Shown in pieces: positions 41,901-51,363 of a stretch of 64,000 nucleotides of DNA. Location: assembly GCA_003342895.1 (NCBI GenBank), contig PTFA01000035.1, forward strand, positions 5,846,976-5,910,975, written 5' to 3'. Both the position numbers and the translations under genes were made by a program. Every line of letters starts with the position of its first letter. The stretch's first letter is position 1. Source of the DNA: Casuarius casuarius (taxonomy: Eukaryota > Chordata > Aves > Casuariiformes > Casuariidae). The notes beneath the pieces were generated by a model that worked only from the letters and a program-made list of their open reading frames with translations, searched no databases and was not told the DNA's origin.

Positions 41901-42812
41901 TAAAGAGCTAATGTTTGTCTTTATTATGGCCCATCTTTACAAATAGTTATTTTTCTATCTTTTTGAAAATTGTTTATAAATTGTTTACAAAGTGTATGAC
42001 TGTTAGTGTAATGATATAAAACTTTGGAATTAAGGAAGATGAAGTGCAGAGGAATAAGGAAGAATGCATGATTTTATGTGAAAGCATGAAGCATCTTGAG
42101 GTTCAGAAGTGTTTTCATGAAGCTACATGATACGAGGATAGCTGTATTTTAATCAAATCACCTAAACTTCAAAGCCTAAATTGTGGTTTGCATATTAAAA
42201 CAGATACCTTTGGATTTAGTAGTAAACAAGCAAATGATTAGTAAGAGTTTGGAGATATAACTTGAGGTATAGCAGTCTTTGGTGTACTTATATATAGCAT
42301 CAAATGGATATATTAAATATGATGCCATGCATTTGCTGCAGAAATTAACCATGGGATATTTTGAGCGAGTTCTGCAGGGCATTAGGGCTGATCAGCTCCT
42401 ATGGACATGAATTTAGCTTGGAACTGGTGCTTGGTTTCTATTCTAATAAAAATAAAATTATTTTCATTTTGTTTTCACATTTTTTTATTGTGAGGATATT
42501 GGAATGTAGAGTGATTAAAACATCATTTTAAATTATTGCTATCGTTGTCTTATTTGCTAGGTTTGTTTTTAACTGAGCCTTCTGTTTCCTACTCTTACAC
42601 CAAATTCCTTTTATTTCTTGCAGGTGTTTGTAGCCAATCCTAACAAGACGCAGCCTATATTAGACATCCTTCTAAAGAACCAGACCAAACTTATTGAGTT
42701 CCTCAGCAAGTTTCAGAATGACAGGACCGAGGATGAACAATTTAATGATGAGAAGACCTATTTAGTTAAACAGATCAGGGATTTGAAGAGACCAGCACAG
42801 CAAGAAGCTTAA
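23819..42812 (+). CDS. CAB39: CAB39 / MO25alpha, calcium-binding protein 39 (complete, 8 coding exons)
   Basis: The exons join at 23819-23932, 32407-32571, 36451-36569, 38870-39038, 39796-39855, 40584-40649, 41631-41774 and 42624-42812. Together they give 341 codons and a TAA, the usual length of MO25alpha. All introns are GT-AG. The product is a horseshoe-shaped, all-helical armadillo-like scaffold, mainly cytoplasmic, with no signal peptide or membrane segment. Known role of the family: it binds STRADalpha/beta, stabilises the LKB1-STRAD-MO25 heterotrimer and so switches on LKB1, which phosphorylates AMPK and related kinases. It also stimulates STE20-type kinases such as SPAK/OSR1 and MST3/MST4. 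From memory of the human structure, the concave-face residues Phe178, Tyr223, Arg227 and Lys231, and Lys257 and Met260 of the pocket for the STRAD WEF tail, are all present here. Despite the old name, no EF-hand calcium site is visible. No frameshift, missing exon or odd splice site was found. The closest alternative is the paralogue CAB39L, but the residue-by-residue match favours CAB39. Confidence 0.98.
26226..26244. repeat. A19 tract
   Basis: A run of 19 A, interrupted by one G and then five more A. It may be a retroposon tail or a simple homopolymer; no element body was recognised upstream. Confidence 0.85.
26559..26598. repeat. ATT/TTA trinucleotide microsatellite
   Basis: About 40 bases of imperfect ATT repeats, including a short ATAAT interruption. 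It is a simple-sequence repeat inside the intron. Confidence 0.85.
27588..27718. other. GC-rich 113-bp block flanked by 9-bp direct repeats
   Basis: The sequence atgctcttt occurs at 27588-27596 and again at 27710-27718. The 113 bases between them are strongly G+C and CpG rich, unlike the AT-rich intron on both sides. A matching pair of short direct repeats at the edges of a foreign-looking segment resembles a target-site duplication. There are no clear terminal inverted repeats and no A-rich tail, so the element type is unknown. A chance match of a 9-mer is also possible. Confidence 0.35.
30009..30203 (+). mobile_element. CR1 LINE, 5'-truncated 3' end
   Basis: The sequence follows the 3'-terminal part of avian CR1 elements. 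It has the ggaacaggttgcccagag segment at about 30041-30058, then the gtcccttccaacctaag block, and ends in the typical ttctgtgattctgtg. It is truncated upstream, as most CR1 copies are, and diverged enough to look old. It lies in sense orientation in a CAB39 intron. CR1 copies with this ending are characteristic of bird and other sauropsid genomes. Confidence 0.93.
31362..31431. repeat. AT-rich low-complexity tract
   Basis: About 70 bases of almost pure A and T, with repeated tatata and ataata motifs. Only simple sequence is visible. Confidence 0.85.
32407..32571 (+). CDS. CAB39: CAB39 coding exon 2 (residues 39-93)
   Basis: It begins [19 protein letters not shown] after a tttctttag acceptor and ends LQLIDFE before gtaaga. 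It is 165 nt, 55 codons, phase 0 at both ends. It encodes early helices of the armadillo-like solenoid. Confidence 0.98.
32572..36450 (+). other. CAB39: CAB39 intron between coding exons 2 and 3
   Basis: A 3,879-base phase-0 GT-AG intron. The notable part is about 33700-34370, which is GC-richer than its surroundings, carries three GATAA-type cores and stays open on both strands for over 400 bases. The rest is AT-rich with nothing recognisable. Confidence 0.95.
33700..34370. promoter_or_regulatory. Candidate intronic conserved element / enhancer
   Basis: The first part (33700-33890) has GATAA-type cores at 33778-33782 (reverse), 33828-33832 (reverse) and 33850-33854 (forward), and several homeodomain-like TAAT cores. 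The following 33899-34367 region is open in one frame on each strand (152 and 142 codons). Neither conceptual product resembles a family I know, and no splice sites frame them. Long stop-free stretches outside exons can reflect conserved non-coding DNA or an old retroposed sequence. Calling it an enhancer is inference from motif density only. Confidence 0.25.
36451..36569 (+). CDS. CAB39: CAB39 coding exon 3 (residues 94-132 and part of Gly133)
   Basis: It starts [18 protein letters not shown] after a tttttgacag acceptor and ends FMLLK plus two bases (gg) of the Gly133 codon. It is 119 nt. The donor is gtaagt, overlapping a run of three G; the donor placed at 36570 keeps the frame. Confidence 0.98.
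36570..38869 (+). other. CAB39: CAB39 intron between coding exons 3 and 4
   Basis: A 2,300-base phase-2 GT-AG intron splitting the Gly133 codon. Only a perfect 7-bp inverted repeat with a 6-base loop (38446-38465) stood out. No gene or transposon was recognised. Confidence 0.95.
38870..39038 (+). CDS. CAB39: CAB39 coding exon 4 (end of Gly133, residues 134-189)
   Basis: One base completes Gly133, then [19 protein letters not shown] and onward to DAFATFK before gtaatt. It is 169 nt. It contains Phe178, part of the concave surface that contacts the STRAD kinase domain in the known human complex. Confidence 0.98.
39039..39795 (+). other. CAB39: CAB39 intron between coding exons 4 and 5
   Basis: A 757-base phase-0 GT-AG intron with no recognisable feature. 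Confidence 0.95.
39796..39855 (+). CDS. CAB39: CAB39 coding exon 5 (residues 190-209)
   Basis: A 60-nt exon coding for [20 protein letters not shown], exactly 20 codons. The acceptor is gttttacag and the donor is gtgagc. It is too short to stand out as an open frame, but it is fixed by the family match and by phase. Confidence 0.98.
39856..40583 (+). other. CAB39: CAB39 intron between coding exons 5 and 6
   Basis: A 728-base phase-0 GT-AG intron. It is AT-rich toward its 3' end and has no recognisable feature. Confidence 0.95.
40584..40649 (+). CDS. CAB39: CAB39 coding exon 6 (residues 210-231)
   Basis: A 66-nt exon beginning [15 protein letters not shown] and ending RQSLK before gtaacg. 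It contains Tyr223, Arg227 and Lys231, which I recall as STRAD-contact residues in human MO25alpha. The acceptor is ctccatttag. Confidence 0.98.
40650..41630 (+). other. CAB39: CAB39 intron between coding exons 6 and 7
   Basis: A 981-base phase-0 GT-AG intron with no recognisable feature. Confidence 0.95.
41631..41774 (+). CDS. CAB39: CAB39 coding exon 7 (residues 232-279)
   Basis: A 144-nt exon from [15 protein letters not shown] to FEAFHVFK. It contains Lys257 and Met260 of the hydrophobic pocket that holds the C-terminal Trp-Glu-Phe of STRADalpha in the known structure. The acceptor is cttgtag and the donor is gtatgt. Confidence 0.98.
41775..42623 (+). other. CAB39: CAB39 intron between coding exons 7 and 8
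   Basis: An 849-base phase-0 GT-AG intron. It is AT-rich with no recognisable feature. Confidence 0.95.
42624..42812 (+). CDS. CAB39: CAB39 coding exon 8 (residues 280-341 and stop)
   Basis: It starts [19 protein letters not shown] after a ttcttgcag acceptor and ends RPAQQEA followed by TAA at 42810-42812. It encodes the last helices and the polar C-terminal tail. Confidence 0.98.
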   Translation: MFVANPNKTQPILDILLKNQTKLIEFLSKFQNDRTEDEQFNDEKTYLVKQIRDLKRPAQQEA

Positions 42813-42927
42813 TCTCCAATAAACCCCTAAAATATTAAACCCAAATTCAGCATTTGCTGTTAGATATTCAGCATCAGGCACTCTTATCGATTCATGAGGA
42901 ACATTACTGCTAATCTGCTGTTCAGTG

Positions 42928-42935
42928 AACGGTTT
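42928..42935 (+). promoter_or_regulatory. CAB39: miR-451 target site (8-base seed match)
   Basis: The octamer AACGGTTT is the exact reverse complement of the first eight bases of miR-451 (AAACCGUU) and lies 116 bases past the stop codon. CAB39 is an established miR-451 target in mammals, where loss of repression raises MO25 and LKB1-AMPK signalling. The CpG inside the motif makes a chance match in this AT-rich UTR less likely. Confidence 0.8.
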
Positions 42936-43168
42936 TTGTTTTTCTCTTTTCTTTTTTAGTCCAAGTTGAAAAACATAGCTGCTGCTTTCTTGCACAATGT
43001 GGACTTTATTGATATTTGTGTCATTTCAGAATTCAAAGACACTGCTTGTTTTAGGAGTCCTGAAAAGAAAGATTCTAGGTTCATGAAAGCAAACATATAG
43101 ATACTAGTTTGGTTTAGGAAAGAAGGTATTAATGTAGTTAAGCAACAGGTTGCATGCTTGCGAATCTG

Positions 43169-43174
43169 AATAAA
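43169..43174 (+). terminator. CAB39: Possible proximal poly(A) signal AATAAA
   Basis: A canonical hexamer about 360 bases after the stop, with moderately T/G-rich sequence downstream. It could give a short 3' UTR isoform that keeps the miR-451 site but loses both Pumilio-type motifs. Confidence 0.3.
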
Positions 43175-43351
43175 TCTGTACGTTTGCACTTACCTTGTTT
43201 GAGATATGAGCACAATGTGACCTGTGCATACCTGGCACCATAGTATAAGATTATATGCCTTGATTAAAAAAAAATGTGCAGTGCTTTATTTGTAATCAAA
43301 GGGGAAATGTATCTAAGATGTGAGCTTATTGGGATAAACAGTTGTCTTGCA

Positions 43352-43357
43352 AATAAA
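43352..43357 (+). terminator. CAB39: Possible proximal poly(A) signal AATAAA
   Basis: A second canonical hexamer, about 540 bases after the stop. No strong GT-rich downstream element is visible, so its use is doubtful. Confidence 0.25.
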
Positions 43358-43406
43358 CTGATATTGAAACTTAGCAAGAGTGAAATCTCAAGGTTCATAA
43401 GGAAAA

Positions 43407-43414
43407 TGTATATA
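43407..43414 (+). promoter_or_regulatory. CAB39: Pumilio-type element
   Basis: TGTATATA fits the Pumilio consensus UGUANAUA exactly. Pumilio binding usually lowers mRNA stability or translation. Confidence 0.5.
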
Positions 43415-43594
43415 TGCCTTTCACTGCTTTATAGATTTTTTTTTTTGACATGATTTGATTTTTCTGAGAATTGACTTGTAAACTTGGAAATATGTTCTAA
43501 GGGTTTTTGTTAATTTTACTTTAAAGGTATTTCAGACAGTAGAGCTAGCAGTGACATTTTGCATTTCATTTCAACAATGCTTGCTGGTTTCTTT

Positions 43595-43602
43595 TGTATA
43601 TA
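43595..43602 (+). promoter_or_regulatory. CAB39: Pumilio-type element
   Basis: A second exact TGTATATA, 188 bases after the first, in the same transcript orientation. Paired sites strengthen the case for real regulation. Confidence 0.5.
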
Positions 43603-45086
43603 ACTCCTAGGCTGCTCATTTCTTTAAAGTATGATTTAATTTGTACAGCAGAGGAATGTTATTGTATTAGTCTGTAACTATTACCTAATATTGAGTTTTG
43701 CAAAATGAATGCTCATATGTAATTGAATACTTCAGATCACATGAAAATGCTGATTTAACAATCTTAACTATGGCAGCATTAAGAGAAAAAAAACCCAAAT
43801 TCTTTGTATTCACTTATCCAAATGGGGTGCCATCAATTAGGGTAGGCTGAAATAGAGAACTGGAACCCTTTAAACTATATTCTTACATAATATTGGCCTT
43901 ACTCAATTAAACTAGTGTTGTGCTCACCAGTTCTGCAAATGGCAAAGATTATACTAAATTAATACTGATTTCTTTTGCTTCTGGGGAGCCTACAGTGCAC
44001 CGTCTTTTTCTTACAGTAAACTCAGTACAGTAGTTGTGAGTGAGTAATTTAATTCCCTCTGACTTCAAGAAACGTAATTTTATAGATGTCCTAGTGGTAA
44101 CAAAATTATTTTAATTTTGTTGATTTTGTTCTTTAATGCCGCAAACTATCAGTATTTATAAAAACAAGAAACCAACTGATTTTGCACCATGTTTTTGTTA
44201 CTGTGACCATACAAAACGAATCTACTAAATATAGCTAAATAATGTTATTAAAATTGTATCTATCCATCATATAGTAATGCTAAGATCACAACCAACCAAA
44301 CGTATGGATTGGAGTCTGAGAGTTCAAATTCTGCATGGCTGAATCTGATTGAGACTGCTATAGGAAATGTTTGTTGCTTCCTGTCCTCCTCCTAATTAAA
44401 ATGTTTTGCAGTCAGCAAGATGAAACTCCTTAGTGACATTTAAGCTGATTTTAAAGCCTTCATAAGGGAAGTCAGATAGTAGCTCCAGAAAACTGGGTGT
44501 TTTCACTCTGTAATTTAAAATCGCTCTTAATATTATAATTGGTCTTTTAAAGGTTCTTAATGTGTACTTTGCATACAGATTCATTTTGCCTACTGGAAAC
44601 AAAATAGCTTAATCTTACTGAAGATCACTTATACAGGCAGGCAGAATTGGCCATGATATGGTATTATAGTTCAGTACTAACAGTCTATTATATTTTGGTT
44701 TATCATAGCTGAGTGGAGGAAAACATTATTTGCCAAGTTACTCACCATAACATATAAGGCTTCCTCTTTAGAAAAATGTAGAAGTGCTAAAGATTTATAT
44801 ATGTAAAGAAGTGAAAACATTTGGACTGGGATGTAGGTTACTCTTTATTAGGCCTGGGAAACAATGTCTATGGTAACTTTTTTAATATGTGAAAACATTT
44901 GAATGTTGGCTTTGGAAAAGAAGTTGTATTTAAATTAAAGCTCATTTGACGTGCTCTTCGTATTAAAAAAACTATTGTTCTGGAAGTGGTTTCTTATCTG
45001 CTTGAAGGCTTAAAGATATTACTTATTTAAATGTGAGGGGTTTTTGGTTTTGCGCCTTTTTGTTTTTTCTTTCTTTCTTTTTTTTT

Positions 45087-45087
45087 N
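45087..45087. other. Single ambiguous base in a T-rich tract
   Basis: One N inside a T/C run (about 45062-45094), a typical base-calling problem in a homopolymer. Confidence 0.95.
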
Positions 45088-45200
45088 TTTTTTTGAGATG
45101 TATACAATTGTAATTCTACTTCCGTAGTAGCATTTCATTTCTCCTGAGGAAAATGCGTTTCTTATCAGAAAAATTTGGCTGGCCCCATAATTTAAATTGA

Positions 45201-45206
45201 AATAAA
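45201..45206 (+). terminator. CAB39: Main CAB39 poly(A) signal AATAAA
   Basis: A canonical hexamer followed after about 20 bases by a clear GT-rich element (tgtgtgtgctttactgtgtt, 45221-45240). Cleavage would fall at about 45215-45220. It is the best complete signal downstream of the stop. Confidence 0.75.
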
Positions 45207-45220
45207 ATTTTGAAGAAAAA

Positions 45221-48200
45221 TGTGTGTGCTTTACTGTGTTTTTGAAGATGATGAGTTTCTCGTGGATGTGAATTTCTTTTCCCCATTATTGTCTTAGAGG
45301 GGTTCAGCTTTCTTCCTTTAAAAGACAAAGGAATTCTAAAGCATGAAAAACTGTGGGTGGCTTAAAAAACATTTTCGAGCAATCAAGACAGTGTTGTATT
45401 AGAGACATCAATTTTAGTTAATTGTTGATAAGCTGTTATTTTGCCTATACATAGCATGTTTTTGCTGATTCTGTTCCTTTTTCACATGTTCAAAAGCAAA
45501 GATAGTAGATGCCATTTCCTGCGTACTACCTAGGATGTCATGAGGTTAGTGGAAGTGAATCCTCCATAATCCTAGTTCATTCCCTTCTCTCCTAATTTCA
45601 GGAGCAAAAGTTTATGGGATTGGTAACTTTCTCCTTAAGAAATACTATAGCCTTTTGCCTTTGAAATTATTTGCCCTTATTTTGCATATATGACACCCAA
45701 AGTAATGCAAGGGTGGCGGCAATGTCAAGAGAATCAATGCATTAGATTTAAAAAAACAAAATTTTAGGGGTTTTCATGCAGATTCTTCAACCAGTTTTAT
45801 TTTGCAAAAATTACTGAAAAATCTGGTTTCCTACCTGGAACCTTTTTGCAGACAGAAATATTTGGTATACTGTAGCTCTCATTAGAGGCTACATGTGTTT
45901 GAGCCTTTATGTAAAATTTTAGTATTTTTTTCTCTTACGCAAAGTAAACCCACATATTACAAGGGGAAGGAACAGTTTATATTTGTAGTCAAACAAATTG
46001 CAAATTTTAATTAAGAGGAAATGATCAAATTGGGTAATCGAATGGATATTTGGATGAAACAGGTCAGGGAGGGAGGCATGGAAGATGCATGGAGATGTTG
46101 TACTGACTTTTTAAAATTTATTTTCTCTGCAGAGTTCATCAGGTGGACTTGCCTTATGAGCTGACATTACTAAGGACTGCAAAAAAAGTTGCCCTTAGAG
46201 CCCATGGAAACGAGTCACATACAAAGCTGGTTTCGGTAAGTTCACTTCTCTTTGTGGCCTGCCAAGGATTTCCTAGCAGGCAACTTTATCTGGTTTTTCT
46301 TTGGCTGCTACTCTATTTTTCCCTTTATTCTAGACCTTCTCTGGCTGGTTCGTTGAATAGTTTTCCTATCTGTATTACTTTCCTGTAGATGTCTGTTTAC
46401 TTGAGCTGGAGTGCCGTCTCGTTGCATGCAGCGGCTTTATTTTTCTGTTGTCATTTAGCTTGTTTCTCGTGATGTTATCAGCACTTCTTGCCCCAAGGAT
46501 TTTGGCTGTTGCAGGGCTATTCAAAGTGCTGTTTCTTTTAGCTCTTAAACATACTGTAATTTGGGATGATGTTAGTACCACTGATGAGAAGAAAATTACC
46601 CAGTTCTTTTGCATGGTAACTCTTTCATCAGTGTTCAACTTGATCTGAGCACATTTAACTACTGAAGAGCTCTTGCCAAACAGTGTATGAAATCTGTATT
46701 TCCAAGCGTACCTGGTTGGATCCAGTTGAAATTCCATGTGACTGGAGGCAGGAATCAAAATATAGAAAGAAATTAGAAAGGAGGGAGGAGAGCAACACTT
46801 CAGAGTATTGCATTATTTGAAGGAAATTGGTTATTTTGGAGAAAAGACCTGTTCTTCTTCTCACTTAAAGCACACATCTTCTGACTCATCCCTATTAAAA
46901 ACCCCTGAGATATGCAGGCAACATATAATTAGATTTTGGTGAGCATGTGTATTCACAACAAAATATAACAGCAAGCCTTTTTTAGAGGGTTTGTATTGGA
47001 GATTCTGGTATATACAGCAGACCTAAGCATATCTTGTTTTCTTGCTCAGAAAATGCACTAGTCAGAACTGGTTTTCTGTCACTTTTCATAAATGGAAGTT
47101 TTATGGTAAAGGTTTCCTCACCATCTAATGCAGAGAGTTTTCCAACCGTGCGCTCATCAGGCTGAGTGTAGCTCTAGTACGCAGGATTACTGGGACTGCT
47201 CTGCTGTGGGGAACCATCATGGGCCTGGATGTGATGCTAGCCTAATTGCCGTATGTTTTCCTAATAATGTTAAAACTAAAGGTTGGATCAGGAGGGCATG
47301 TGAAGAGGGAAGGAGGATAAAGGATATGCTGATAAAGATAAATTTTAGATGTTTGGGGGGAGGGGTGTCTCTTGGGAAAACCAAAAGTCATGAACATTTA
47401 TGATACTTTTTATATCTATGAGAACAGCTTTGTGTGCACCATTTCAGATAAATGATTGTGATTGGAGTTGTCTGCTGTTCTTGCCCAAAACTAGATGAAC
47501 GGCATGTGTTTTTCCATTTCTTCCACAGCAAGTGCCTTGTACTAAGTCATCTCAGAGGGTGCCATTACAGTTTCTTCTGTCTTCCTGTTGTGGTAGCCTT
47601 GAGGAATGTCTTGCTTCCTACCACGAACAAACTTGGGTTGATCAAAAATGTGAGTGTTAAAGTTACACTTAAAAAGTAAATTTTGAAGTGAGCCTAATAC
47701 TGTTCAGTTCTGTGTGGAGACTTGAAGGAGATGATTCATTTTGTTTTTAAATTGGACAGAAGCCAAGAATAAAAACTTAATAGATTTTAGGCCTCTTTCA
47801 GCAAGTTTAAGAATTTTGTGTAGTCTATCATTTGATAAATATGTAAGCCTTCATAACTATAATTCAAGGCATGGAATACATGTAGTACAGTACTTAAACT
47901 GAGATGTGAGCAAGCCAGTTTCTAGCTTCTGCCCTTTAACAGCCTCTAAAGATTGTGGGGAAATAAAGGAAAATGTGGCTGTAAGATAAATCAGAATGTA
48001 TTACAGGCTTTTAGATGTTTAGAGAGTTTGAGAAATACAGCCTAGAGAGACTAGAGGCTACAAAATATTCACCTGGATGTAAGATTTCAGTTGCGAGTGC
48101 TGAATTTCCTGATCTTCTTCCATCTTGGGAATGATAGAGCACTGGGTTGTGTCAGCTAATATACAGATAATTATATAAACACAGGATTTAAGGATTTACA

Positions 48201-50300
48201 ACAATCTTATGTTTTTAGATAAAACATCATTGCTCTAGAATGTTTCTTACAAAAGTAGGAGAAGAATCTCACTAACTTAAACAGTATATTGGCTGAGCTA
48301 GATTTGTTTTTTTATTGTTTCTTCAGGCTATTAGAACAGTAGGGAAATTCCGTAGGCTTAATTCTAATCAGAAGTGTGTGTTGTGCATGCTTAATGTTTG
48401 AGGGGCCCTTAGGATATGCAGAAATACAGATTAGGGTTAAATCTTCTTTATCTGTAAATCGTATCAGAGCAATGCTCTAGAAAGCAAGCAAGCACAGATA
48501 CAGCTAACATACCAGGAGGAATGTGCTGCAACAGTTAGAGACTTACAGGGAAGCAAAAGATGAATACGTTGTTCAGGAAAAGGAGGTTGTGAATAGCTTG
48601 TAAATGTATTTGCTATTAAATTCAAAAGATGAAATGGTTTGCCATATAAGGTTGTAGGCCTCTAGGGCGCAGTATGTATAATTTGATACACGCTATGCAG
48701 ACACGATTGGAATTTTGGCTTCAGGTTATCTGATGTAAGAAACAGATATTTTAGGGAGAACAAAGGAGGAGTGAAAGAGCCATAAGGCACAGTAGCTGAA
48801 AGTATTCTTGCCGCTTGAAGTTATTTGGGAAGCTGGAGGCCACCTCCCAAATTTGTAATGCCAGTCTTCCCTTCTCCTGGTTATTCACCCTGTTTGGGTA
48901 AAACCTGCAGGTGGAAGGGGAGAGGGATGGTGATAAAAAAGAAATGATTAAAATATCAAGGAGAAGCACATGCTGAAGGGGCTCTCCTCCCAGAGATCAA
49001 GAGGACACTCATCCTGGCTACATACCAGGGTGAGCTCTGATTATCCTGTTACCCCTGAGGTCATTATTCCTATCTTTTCTAAATTGACACTTTTTTACGT
49101 TGTGACTCTTTCCCTCTCAGGCGTCTCTCATGGTAACTGGTTTCTTTCCCTTTAATTGCTCTCTTCCCTCTCTCAGTCTTGACTGCTGGTTCCTTCCAAT
49201 TCTGCTGTTGATTATTTCAACTTCTCAACTATAGGGAATATAAAATTCTGCTTCTTGGCACCCCACTTTTTCCAGGCTTCCCTCATGCTCGGTGATCAGC
49301 CAGGATATAGTCATTGTAAACTTACTTCCCAGTGATCTGGACCCCTAACAAGCCACTGGAGTAGTCTGTGACTCCCTTTGCAATGCTGCAGCAAGTAAAA
49401 CAAGGCGTAAAAAGAGGTACCCAGAGGAGAGAGGGAGCATTCTGGACGTCTGTACTTCCTCCACCAAAAAAGCATGCGTGTGCAATGTGATACTAGGTTT
49501 TGATTCTCTTGGGTGATCTTCAACACCATGAGACCAGTTGGCTTTTGAAGCACTATAGACAGAAATAATTCATATATTTCTTAACAAATATTACAAGGAG
49601 ACTCGCTGTCATAGTAGATATAATCAGGAAGATTTGCTTTCGCATGATGAGATAGAATAGCTGACTTCTCTAGGTCAGTGAGATGGGATAGCCTGGCTGC
49701 AGCTGCTGTTGTTCACCAGTGCTGCAGTAATCAACTGGAACCATTATTTCATTTATTTAGCTCATGCATTTGGGTCTTGCTTTGCTTTTTACTTTTCTTT
49801 TCTTACTACTACTTTGAAATCTCAAAATATTTTTCCCTTTGTATCTCTGAAACAAGAGAATAAACTGAAAACTAGCATGGGGTAATTTAAACTTCTCTAC
49901 AAAACCTTAAAAGAGCAATAAGTTGTGAATTCACTTCTTCTGCTGGATGTTCCTTCTGAGCTATATTTTTTCTTTTAGCCTTGACAGGTATAAATTAAAT
50001 TTCCCATGACTACCTATTGCACTTTTGGTAATTAGTAACACATGACAGCTATGCACAAGTGATTTTATAGTTTGTAGTGCACTCTGTTAGTAGGAAGTTT
50101 ATATGTGAAACAACGAGGTAGGCCAGATTCATGATAGCATTGAGTTTTAGAGTTTTTGACAGTTTTAGAAGTCCCTGTTCCAAAAAGAAAAAATCTTTTT
50201 TGTTTTGTTAAAAAGAGCCTTGCACAACCTAGGAGTTGCTAATAAATGTATTAATATATATTTTGGCTGATTGCTCTTCAGAAAGAATGGTAAACCACAA
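45221..50300. other. Downstream intergenic, no gene recognised
   Basis: AT-rich to mixed sequence past the CAB39 poly(A) site. One segment (46133-46235) is bounded by good splice-like sites. Open frames are short and match nothing I know. Confidence 0.6.
46133..46235 (+). other. Exon-like segment of unknown identity
   Basis: A 103-base segment has a good acceptor on its left (attttctctgcag, AG at 46131-46132) and a strong donor, gtaagt, on its right at 46236. One frame is open through it, but the product is not recognised. It could be a non-coding RNA exon, an exon of a read-through transcript or a chance pairing of sites. Confidence 0.2.
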
Positions 50301-51349
50301 TCTATTCTGGAAAAAATCTGCTAGACAAGTAACACCCCACGGTGCAATACTGTCGTGTGGCTTGCGATTTCAGCTCACTTCCACCAGCTGGGTAGGCTCT
50401 GTTGCCAGCTCCTTCCTGGTCAGCAGCATCAGCGCTGCTGCTGCTGGTGCAGCTGCCCCTTGCTGAGGGATCAGCTTTCTGCTGTCTCCTGGCTGACCTG
50501 CTTGTGCCTCATCCCACACATGCAACTTCTTCCGCATCAGACAAAAATCTCCAAGGAAAAAAGAACATGGAGCAAGATAGGGCAGTAATGCAAAGGATCT
50601 GAAAAGAACCAGTCTTGCAAAAGAGCTGGCAGCATTCTCACAATGCAGCACTGCAGTATGAACAGCGGTTTTGTTCTACCTGTCTTTGACTCAGATAATG
50701 GGTGTTAATTCAGCCATGTTAGCTGGACTGTTTCTGTTCTGGGGATATGATGCTTTGTAAATCATCTTTATTTCTGCTGGTGCTCCTGCTCCTTGCTTCT
50801 GATCTTCCAAGTCCATTTCAAGGATATTTTCTGCAGCTCTGTTTTCTGTTAAGCAGTCCCTCTCTTACTGAGTCTGATTCTTTACTTACAAATTCCAGTC
50901 CTTGTGACAAATCACTTCTTTCTCCTCGTCTTTCCCTTCCAACTTCTGCCATTTGTCTTTTCAGTTCTCTTCCAGGTGGCTCTTTGAGGTATTTTGAGAA
51001 ATGTTTTCTAATTGCTGAATCTCATGTGACAAGTGTGGTTATTCGTGTCTAGTCATTTTTTCCAGTTCTAGAGATTTTATCAGTATCATTGTTTCAGGCA
51101 ATGTGTGATTCCTGTAGACCACTATCTGAATATCATTAGTAAATAGCAAATAAGCAAAGCAAGAGTAGATGATAGCAACAGCACATAAGGGCACTGTATC
51201 AGGCACATGAGAATCCTGACAGCGATTTGGAGAGGGGTGGGAGTAGCACTAGATTAGGCTGACCAGGACGGACCTTACTAATGGTGGAGATGCCACAGCT
51301 TTGGGATGAGGGTGGGTTGTCAAGGTACTGTTAGGAAGCCTGGTTCCAA

Positions 51350-51363
51350 CCCCCCCCCCCCCC
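51350..51363. repeat. C14 homopolymer
   Basis: An uninterrupted run of 14 C. Such G/C homopolymers are prone to length error in assemblies. Confidence 0.9.

Larger units (their letters stand above)
42813..45220 (+). other. CAB39: CAB39 3' UTR
   Basis: About 2.4 kb of AT-rich sequence from the stop to the best poly(A) signal, similar in size to the long 3' UTR I recall for mammalian CAB39. It contains a miR-451 seed match (42928-42935), two Pumilio-type motifs (43407-43414, 43595-43602), weaker AATAAA hexamers at 43169-43174 and 43352-43357, and a T-rich tract with one N (45087). The downstream end is inferred from the signal at 45201 and is not certain. Confidence 0.8.
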
